Positions 33,570-41,536 of a stretch of 41,536 bases of DNA are shown here, one piece after another (the stretch's first letter is position 1; each line of letters starts with the position of its first letter). Source of the stretch: Ophiostoma sp. CBS 140.51. Its lineage: Eukaryota; Ascomycota; Sordariomycetes; Ophiostomatales; Ophiostomataceae. Made by a program: the position numbers and the translations under genes. The DNA is taken from NCBI GenBank assembly GCA_029298735.1, contig JANSLP010000285.1, positions 1 through 41,536 of the forward strand, in the 5' to 3' direction. Below the pieces are notes generated by a model. It was not told the DNA's origin and made no database searches. It saw only the letters and a list, made by a program, of their open reading frames with translations.

Positions 33570-36500
33570 CGTCTAAACAGTGGTAGACAAAAAAAGGTTT
33601 AATAATGAAAAAAGAAGAAAACAATACTCCGAGAATAAAAGAGAAGGAGAAAAAAAGACAAAGCGTGTTGCATTTTCTTTTCCATTTTTTATTGCAAAGT
33701 CGCCCTCTCCGTATGCACGTAAATAGAAATTACGATGGGCCAGATCCCCCAGACAATGCATAGACACGGGACACAATTATGTGAAAATGCCCCGAGTACC
33801 TGGTGTTGTTGCAATTGTCACGGCGGCACAGAAGGACGTTGGAAGAGGGAAGAGGGGAGAAGGAGGAATAGAAACCATTTATTGTCTGTTGGCCTCCCAA
33901 TATGGAAAGTCAAGTCGAGAGCAAGTGAAAGCACAGACAGATAAACAGGCATAGTGGCAAGACGTTCGTCATGATGGCAAACATTTTTATGCAAGGTGCA
34001 AGCGAAGAAGCACCACTTGCATCGAGAAGAAAGCAGGAACAAAGTTATAGCCTGGCGAGATGCAAACACGAGTGAAGAGAATAGTCAAAGTGCAACATCG
34101 GCTGTCGTCAACTTGTCATCATAGCCAGCCCAACTTGGAGACAACTTGACATCGCGTGTATGGAATATCGGCAGAGAGCGAAGCCGGTGTGAGAGAAGAA
34201 ACAAAGTGCAGCAGAGTTCGTCCTAGCCTTGTTCGACAGATTTTGTCTTTAATTTTTCAATGTTCAGGAAAAGAAACAGCGTAGCACTCGCCCTCCATAC
34301 TATCAACCAAAGCCACTACTGCACGAACTGGCACGCCGTGGTGGAACAGGTTGCACCTCTCCATCCAGCCTCGCTCCAATTCTGAACAGAAAAGTTTCGG
34401 CGCCGTTTCAGATCCGAGTGCTGCCATTCGACAGATATTGCGACCTCCCACTCACACAACTGAAGGCGGTGTGCTCAGAAGTAACTCGGAAAATACAGCG
34501 TGTGTGGGGGCGACGGTACAGCGTGCAGAAACGTATGGCAGTGTGATCAGAAAGACGACAGGGGTATGCAGGTGGTGAAGGCACACGCTAACTGTTCTTT
34601 CTCCATGAGCGTTTACAGCGTTGTATGAGCGAACCTGGGGCAAGCACTAACACCAGAAACCCACTTCTTGAGAACGAACAGCGCAAAACAAGCCGAGTAG
34701 AAAAACTACACAAAGCGCACAAAACACTGAAAACATCATAGGCGAGAAGGCCTAGCCTCTTCCTTTCGAATGGCCACGAGAACAAAAGTGCAACTTTGCA
34801 ACCTGGATGGTAGTTTGTCCCCACGACGGTGAGAGAGGACCCTTGTCAGCGGTCGCCAAAGAAGAAACTGACCGGCATGCACGTGGTGGCAGGTGGCTGT
34901 TGGGCCATATGGGGGCGGGAAATGCAGCAAAAGTGGAAATCAAATGGAAGCGGTGGAAAGACAGACTCCTTTGGACATAACGAGACAGCGGAGCCAACTC
35001 GATGTGATGCAAGACGGCTGGCCTGCTTGTCGACAGCTGCTCCGTGTTGCAGCTTGCAGGCGGGATGGCAGCGACATGCTGTAGGTGGCTGGCGGCAGAC
35101 GGCATAGACGACACTCCTAGAAACATATTGCTATTGCACGGCAAGTTGCCGTTTGCGTTTGCGCACCGCTCCTCGATGTTCTGGCCGCAGTAGGTGGCCG
35201 CAGGATCTTCCCACACTCGGCCGTCCGAAAATTTGCACCCGGTCGGTGGGTGGGCGATGTGAGATGTGGGAGATTTGAGAGATATGAGCGACCTGATATG
35301 ATCATGCGAGGAACGAGTGCACTTCTAAAGAGCAGGGTGTACTCCGTTGTCCACTTTGGGACAGACTTGCCGCACCAGTTGGTCCGTTTCGGTTTTTGGG
35401 GGCAGTTCCCGCCAGCACGAGGGCGGACCGCTTCCTGTCGAGCTTCGGAAGGTCCGGGCCTTTGCACAAACGGGACGAGTAAGAAGCAAGTCCACGATGC
35501 GGAGGATAAACAAAACCCAGTGTAAGTTGACTTCGTCCCTCGCTTCGTCATTGGTGTCTTTTTTGCATGCCGCTTGTGTAAGTGAAAACAAGTCCTCGCA
35601 CTTGTCAAGCTCCTGCATCTGAACTCCGGAGTGTACTTATTGCTATTTTGTCCTTCTTTTTTCCTAAGCAAATGCAGTTGAGTGCATCAGCAGCGGGGAG
35701 AATTAGAAAGAAAATAATAGCACTAAACTTTTGTGCTATGCGGACCCGCGCAGAGGACATATGGAAGATAGGGATGGTCGATGGAGAGTGGAGAAGAGAA
35801 GGCGACGATTTTGACGACGGCCTGCAAGAACAGCCACCTGCTTGCTGCAAGAGCGGGAAGACGTCAGTGCTCTGCAGCACGGCCTTGCATTGCGACAGGG
35901 GTAGGTTGCATCTGGTTGGACGCTTGAGAGGGCAAAAGTGGACTGGCTAACAGATCATCAGACGTCAAAAAAGAGACAGGGTGGGAGAGTGTCATTCCGG
36001 CCTCGTTATCCTCTTTTCAAATGCCGGCGGCATCCCATTGTAGCATGTCTCCTTTTGTCTTCGTTTTTGTGTTCATCTGTTCATGTCCAAGCAATGTCTC
36101 TAAATTCTGGAAAAGAGGGGCAGGTGTGGTGTTGAGCCCGCTGGAAAGGTCGTTTTGGTACACTAATTGCTGGGAGGGTGAGGCTAAAATGAAAGGGCTG
36201 CTTGGAGCGAAACGTAAAGGGCATGGGAAAAGCGTCACAAAAGTTGCAAATCGAGAATGGCAGGTGCAGGATACCAAAGTGGCCGACAAAATTGAATAAA
36301 ACAGAAAGGCGGGACAGTGAGGCGGGCGAGACAAACAGTGACCCTTGCCATCCTTGATCCCCCGCATCAACCACAAAACGATAGAGTTTGGATGAGTAAA
36401 AGTCACGAACTGGCGGAGAAGGGAGAAGGACAACACAGTGTAATGGCAACAAGGCAGACAAGAAGAGTTTGAAAGGGCAGAACATGAGTGGCTGGTGAGC

Positions 36501-37418
36501 GAGCAGAGCTGCAGACCTTTGCCAAGATGTCGACAGAACTGGATAGAACCAAGGAATGGAGACAAAATAAAGGCAGGCAGACAGGTCTCGACAGCTTCCC
36601 TGAAAGAAATTGCAACGCTGTGCAGCCTTCAAGAGTAGTTGCGCTCTGACAATGGTCGCCTGGCCACTCTCAATTTTTAAGCATGCTTTGATTTCTTCCG
36701 ACAACAGAGACGTCGAGACGGTGACACACTCTCGACACTGCAACAAATGAGGCAATGAATATCAAGGTGAGAACCAAACTGTGATCATCAGAGGAACGGT
36801 CGCCCTCGATAAGCCGTGATTGCGCGCACGAAGCACGGGCTCGAGTGCAACAGAGGGGTTGGACAGTGGCGACGAGGACGATCATGGAAAAAATGGTTCG
36901 TAGTTCATGGCCACGTCGATGCAATCAGAGCCGTCGGTGGCGACAAAACGTGTGAACTGTGGGCCATCTTGAGAAAGTCGTGAGCTCTCGTGAGAGTGGA
37001 TTTTGACGATAGGGGGAGATGACGATGGGTGGACAAAAGGGTGCTATCAAGAAGAAAGTACAAAAGTAAACAAGCGGTGCAGAACAAGCGCAAGCGCTAC
37101 TGCGGTGTGATAATGAAGTTGGAGATGATGACAAGGGGCGTAAATCGTGCGTGCGTGGTGGAGGTCGAGTGAGGAGAACTGCAAAAGCGAAAAGGCGAGA
37201 AGGCGAAAAAAGGGAGGTCGAAATAAAAGAGGAGTTGGGATTTGGAGAGGCCAGAGGAAAGTGCGGCCTGCACATGGCCGAGATCGACATACAGAACTAC
37301 GGAAGGAGGAAATGATAGGCAAGAACGGCCACGATGAAAATTGCAACGGCAGGAAGGACGGGAAGGGCGGCGAGGGCGGGCACCACACACTAGCTGCTAC
37401 GGCCTTCTGGAAGGTGCA
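33570..37418. other. Stretch without recognisable genes
   Basis: Purine-rich blocks at about 33590-33665 and 37180-37260. TACTCCGTT occurs at 35339-35347. Several open frames of 120-220 codons occur on the minus strand. The longest, 36755-36081, begins with TTG rather than ATG and lies in purine/pyrimidine-skewed sequence. No conserved product is seen. Confidence 0.36.
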
Positions 37419-38132
37419 ATGGAAGCTATGGAGCCGAAAGGCTCAAGCGTTCTTGCTCTCCTGCCTTCCTATTTGCTCGTTCTTTCCCTGGCCAAAGTTG
37501 CGCAAGGATTTGGGGAAAGGGCACCTCTGGTGCCGATCGTGCCTTCTTCTGGCAAATTTCTCGCGCGAAGCTTACTTTGGCACCAAAACGCGCGCCCGGC
37601 AGCAGGCAGGAGCAGTCAGACAGAAAGAGTCGGCGATACCACAATTGGGAAAGAGCGATGGAGTGACGATGTTGCCAAAAGGAAACAGCCACAGAGCCAC
37701 AGCAAACGTGACAGCCTTGACGGGCGACCTCCTTCCCTTTTACCTGATGCCAAGCAAAATGGGAACCCCTGCAGCAACAAGTGCTCCAGAAGCGCGGCGA
37801 GCAAGTGCAGTTGTGTCTCAGTCCAGCGGCCGCGCCTTCCTCCGTTATTGACTCTGGTGCCGCATCTGACCCCATTCCGATATCTCGACTTTCATTCCGG
37901 CCATTTGGTCATTCTTCTCTCATCCCTTATGGTCTTTGCATTTCCACGTTATTTGTGCCCTATTCCCGTCTCTGAAATTGAGATGGCCGGCTCTAAGTGC
38001 GACGACTCCGTGTCTGCGGAAGAGGGGGCAGATCATTGTCCGAGCGCCGGCAGTGGCAACAGAAAAACACGGATAGAAAAGGCAAAAAATATATGCACAA
38101 TCAATCTCCAAGACAATCTCGACAACGGCTAG
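37419..38132 (+). CDS. Orphan open frame of 237 codons, unknown, doubtful
   Basis: ATG-started frame. Residues about 8-25 are hydrophobic (SSVLALLPSYLLVLSLAKVA) and follow a lysine, resembling a secretory signal. The middle is polar and basic. A second hydrophobic stretch lies near residue 170, followed by an acidic, then basic tail. Third codon positions are not clearly G/C-biased and no family is recognised. The opposite strand is also open (37875-37426). It could be a small secreted or membrane orphan protein, or chance. Confidence 0.15.
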   Translation: MEAMEPKGSSVLALLPSYLLVLSLAKVAQGFGERAPLVPIVPSSGKFLARSLLWHQNARPAAGRSSQTERVGDTTIGKERWSDDVAKRKQPQSHSKRDSLDGRPPSLLPDAKQNGNPCSNKCSRSAASKCSCVSVQRPRLPPLLTLVPHLTPFRYLDFHSGHLVILLSSLMVFAFPRYLCPIPVSEIEMAGSKCDDSVSAEEGADHCPSAGSGNRKTRIEKAKNICTINLQDNLDNG

Positions 38133-38932
38133 CTGCACATTCAACGCAGTCAGGCAATCTTCGACATGCGGACTAACACAATACTAATACGCACTCGACT
38201 AACACGACGACTACTGCAATGTGATACGGTCCTGCAACGCTTGTCAGTCTGCGACTCTGCAACTCAACAACGGCACGCCTTTTGCTGCCACTTCCCGCCC
38301 CTGTGTTTCTTTTTGAGTTTTCGAGTCTCTCTGCTGTCTTCAGTTGTCTCTTTTTTCACCCTCTGTCCTCGGCGCACGGACACTCTCTCTGTGCCGTGCT
38401 GCATGCCATGGCATGGTCTGGCCGCGGGGTGAAGCTTTCTTTGCCTCGACTTTCCTTCTTTCCTTCTCTTGTGCCCTCTGATTCTTCTGCTACTCACGCA
38501 TACAAGCGCCGTGGTACTCTATCCACGACAGTGCTCTTTATCCAAACTCTGTGGTAGAGGGGGCAATCAACACATCTTTCTATTTCTCCAACGGCCTGCG
38601 GGGATGGAAAATGATCGACGGGCTGCATCTCCCGTCTGCAAGTCAATCAATATTGATTTCTGTGCACTCTTGAACACTCTTTCCCTGGCATTTGTCCCTG
38701 ACAACCTAAACAACTTATTGCCAACAGACGTATCTGACCAACAAAGACGGGTGAGCCGTCAAAACAAAAGAGACACTCCCAGAGATACAATACTCTGTGT
38801 GTACTTGCAGACCGCCACGGTGAAAGAAAGGAGGGTGTGCGGACCTGAAAAACCGGTCCATCGAGAAATTCAGCGAGTCCAGGGCGCTAACGTGCCGTGT
38901 CTGCATATTTCTCTCCACAAACCGAGTACAGA

Positions 38933-38962
38933 AGGTGCAGTAAGGTGCAGTAAGGTGCAGTA
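38933..38962. repeat. Tandem repeat, 10-bp unit AGGTGCAGTA x3
   Basis: Three perfect adjacent copies. Confidence 0.93.
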
Positions 38963-40551
38963 GAGTCAGTAGCAACAGCGAGCGGCCTCTGTTCTTTTCG
39001 AGACTTTTTCTGCATTGTCCTCTGCGGTCTCCCCGTCTCGCTCAGCGAGTGCAGCCCTTTCCAGTGGCTGCGTGTCTTGGCATACATTGCAAGTGGCCAA
39101 GTTAGGTGTGCTGACTTGCCGTGGTTGCAGACGCTCAAACACTGACGGGAGTGCACTCACTTATGACAGGCAGTGCTCGTCGTCTCAATATGAAAGGCAA
39201 GGGACATGCATCCCTCCTCCTCTCTGCCTTCTTGCATCGCGAGCCGTCCCTCCCTGCCACGCAGCAACAAAGAGGCAAAAGAAATGCAAAGGAAGGCATG
39301 GCAAGAAGCAGGACGGAGACAGATTTTCATGCACCCCGCCTTTTGATCCATAAAAAGAAGGCAAAAGAAGATGAAAAGCAACCAAAAAGCAAAGACGAGT
39401 GACAGAAGAAGTGGCAGAAAGGAAGGGCGCCGTCTTGACTCGTGAGGCTGGTGTTGATCGCCATTGATGTTGCTGAAAGAGCTCTACCGTGTCGTTGGGC
39501 TTGGCATCTTGTCTTCATCTGGTTCATGTAACCGAAAAATGCTTGAGCCAGCAACGAACGGAGGACCTCAGGCCCTTGGAGGCGCTGTTCAGAGGGTCCC
39601 TTTCCACCTGCTGAAAGCTTGGTTCGTGGCTGGTCTCTGGTCTCTGTTGCCCAGTGGAGAAGGGCAACTGGAAGAAAGACAGTCAATCAGCAAGAGCATC
39701 AGCAAAATGCAGCAGAAAATGGAAAGTTGACAGGGTTCAGGGTGTCCACAGAGTGGATTGCTGGGCTGGGTGAAATAGCCAGAAAAGACAGGGCCTGTTC
39801 AGCTGTCTTTGTGTCTTTGCCCACAGGGCCGACCAGGCCAAACCAAAACAAGGTTTAGTGGACGCCCCGAGTCGAGTCGCCCTCTTTTGCTGACGCCTTC
39901 AGGACCCTCAAGACCCTCAGTGACCCTCAAGTCACCATCTTTGGCTTCACTTTTCATGAGATGGCGGTGAAAACACGGCTGGCTAGCTGGTCAAGCCCTT
40001 GAAAAGACCCCGGGAAAACACCGCATCTAGACCTTCATCGACAGATCTCAGCCAGCCTTTTTTTTCTCTTGAATCTTTGTTAGTTATTGCGGCTGCGCAT
40101 CTCATCACATTGTTTGCTTTTACACGCAATATTTGTCGCTGCCCCCTGTCACTTTTCAACAAAGAAAAACAGCTTGCTCCACTGAGATGCTGAACCGCAA
40201 CAGAGATCCACCTTCAATTGATGTCCCTTGTCCATTCTGTCCGCATGGCGGGCCTTTCCAGGCGAAAAAGGAGGGGCTCTCCGATCGACATGTCCCGTCA
40301 TTGTCTCTGCTTTTCAAGTTGAAAACGACGTTGTCGAGTGGAAAAAAAGAAGTGCCAAAGGGCCAAATGACAAAAAAAATTCAAGACATGGTAGAATGCG
40401 TAGTATCAACAATGTCGTTGTCGGGCTGGCTGCCCGGTGCCTGCAGCAACAACCTGTAAGTTGCGGGGAACTCTCATTAAAATATCCCATATAAAAGTGC
40501 ATCCGACGGTGTATTACAGCACGCATGTCCATCTCCTGCCGTGTCTAATTC

Positions 40552-40575
40552 TCTTTTTGTCTTTTTGTCTTTTTG
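40552..40575. repeat. Tandem repeat, 8-bp unit TCTTTTTG x3
   Basis: Three perfect copies, continuing into two TCAGTCTT words. Confidence 0.9.
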
Positions 40576-41422
40576 TCAGTCTTTGTCAGTCTTCGACGGT
40601 AGATTTTTCTCTTATAATTTTCATTTTCGTGCCGTCTTTGCAGCCGTCTGCCGCACTTGCAGGTGTCTCCAGTTTGTCTCCAGTTTCCCGTTTCTGAATC
40701 AGTTTTTACTCCTGCGTTCACCATGCCTTGTCTGTTTTTCTGTTCAGGTTTTCAGTATCCAAAAAGGGTCAACTTCTCTCCCGCCGTGCCTTCAGAAGCT
40801 TGGGCCGCCCTGCACTCTGCAAGCTGCACCCCGTATTTTCTGCTTTACCGTGCTGTACTCCGTATGCTCTTCTCCTTTGTGCCGTGCCAGGCACTTCCCG
40901 TCTGCAGGCAGTTCTTTTACAGTTTTGACTTCATTTCTCCTCTCCTTTTTTTGTCGTCGATGCCAATTTTCGTTTCCGAATATTGATCTAATTTCGTCTG
41001 GCTGATTTCCTTCTTATTTACCACGTTTTTCAATCCGATTCCGTACACACCACACTGTCTCACGTCGCTATACCCCGTGTCGCACATCGGCATTATTAAA
41101 AAGGGAAAGATTTACAACAAGTACAAGATATATGGTATGTACGACGTATACTTTTTGTTGATTATTCCGATTCCACGACAAACCAATTCCGTGATAATCA
41201 ACACTGCCCCGTATTTTTGCTGTGCCGCTTTTTGTGTCTGTTGAGTGACACACGGATGGGGAAATCGCGTGAGGCTTGGCGAACTTGTCCCAGAGAGAGA
41301 AGGGACCGTTGCAACGCAATACAGACAAAAGCCAACCCTTTTTTATCAGTCTTATTTGGGCGACTCCAATTTCCGATCTTCCGGGCTGCAGACGATGGGC
41401 CATGTGGACATCGTTCAAAACG

Positions 41423-41446
41423 AAAAAAAAAAAAAAAAAAAAAAAA
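41423..41446 (+). repeat. Homopolymer run of 24 A
   Basis: Twenty-four consecutive A. Upstream bases show no reverse transcriptase or other retroelement feature and I see no flanking target duplication, so a plain slippage tract is likelier than a retroposon tail. Confidence 0.9.
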
Positions 41447-41536
41447 GACAAGTGAAAGAAAGAACAACTGGTGATTGGCCCCGACGGCCTGGTCATCCCC
41501 GGTAAAGCTAGTCCGGGGAAGCTGTTTGGGGAGAAA

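Larger units (their letters stand above)
38133..41536. other. Stretch without recognisable genes to the window end
   Basis: It holds a 10-bp tandem array (38933), an 8-bp array (40552), an exact TACTCCGTA at 40856-40864, pyrimidine-rich DNA at about 40540-40980 and a 24-A run at 41423. Nothing resembles the start of a conserved gene running off the right edge. Confidence 0.38.

Noticed and set aside
36081..36755. 224-codon minus-strand open frame
   Set aside because: First codon is TTG, composition is skewed and no motif is visible.
41423..41446. 24-A run as a retroposon tail
   Set aside because: No retroelement sequence upstream and no target-site duplication seen.
1..41536. tRNA, 5S rRNA, CRISPR array, LTR or inverted-repeat transposon
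   Set aside because: By eye I found no T-loop-like GTTCGANNC in a cloverleaf context, no 5S-like sequence, no spaced direct-repeat array and no long terminal repeats. Dedicated search programs could still find weak cases.

Overview
The window reads as nuclear DNA of a filamentous ascomycete (Pezizomycotina; Sordariomycetes is my guess). The evidence is two long protein genes with G/C-rich third codon positions, short introns (73 and 54 nt), a TAACTAAC-type branch site eight or so bases before an acceptor, and pyrimidine-rich leaders ahead of the start codons. I could not name a genus or species.

Layout. Bases 1-1081 are the upstream region of the first gene. Bases 1082-3376 encode a 764-residue RING/TRAF-type zinc-finger protein, probably a ubiquitin ligase or adaptor. 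Bases 3377-4495 are its 3' region and the promoter/leader of the next gene. Bases 4496-8099 carry a three-exon gene for the U-box ubiquitin chain elongation factor E4 (Ufd2), 1158 residues after splicing. The two genes lie on the same strand about 1.1 kb apart and both belong to the ubiquitin system.

From 8100 to the end (about 33.4 kb, 80% of the window) I recognise no conserved protein gene, tRNA, rRNA, CRISPR array or intact transposon. This stretch is not one long AT-rich block of the kind left by repeat-induced point mutation. It is mostly mixed composition, with many polypurine and polypyrimidine blocks, many short tandem duplications with 5-10 bp units, a recurrent TACTCCGTA/TACGGAGTA nonamer, several perfect palindromes, a 14-G run, a 24-A run, one strongly AT-rich patch near 17.7-17.8 kb and one GC-richer patch near 19.0-19.3 kb. 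A few open frames inside it (minus strand near 11.7-12.1, 15.9-16.9 and 32.9-33.6 kb; plus strand near 37.4-38.1 kb) are the best candidates for orphan, decayed or multi-exon genes, but I recognise none of them and give them low confidence.

How the genes could work together: Ufd2 extends short ubiquitin chains on substrates handled by the Cdc48 segregase. The RING/TRAF-type protein would act as an E3 or scaffold earlier in a ubiquitin pathway. A functional link between the neighbours is only an inference from position. The main open question is what occupies the 33 kb gene desert: long non-coding transcripts, remote control elements, or fast-evolving orphan genes.
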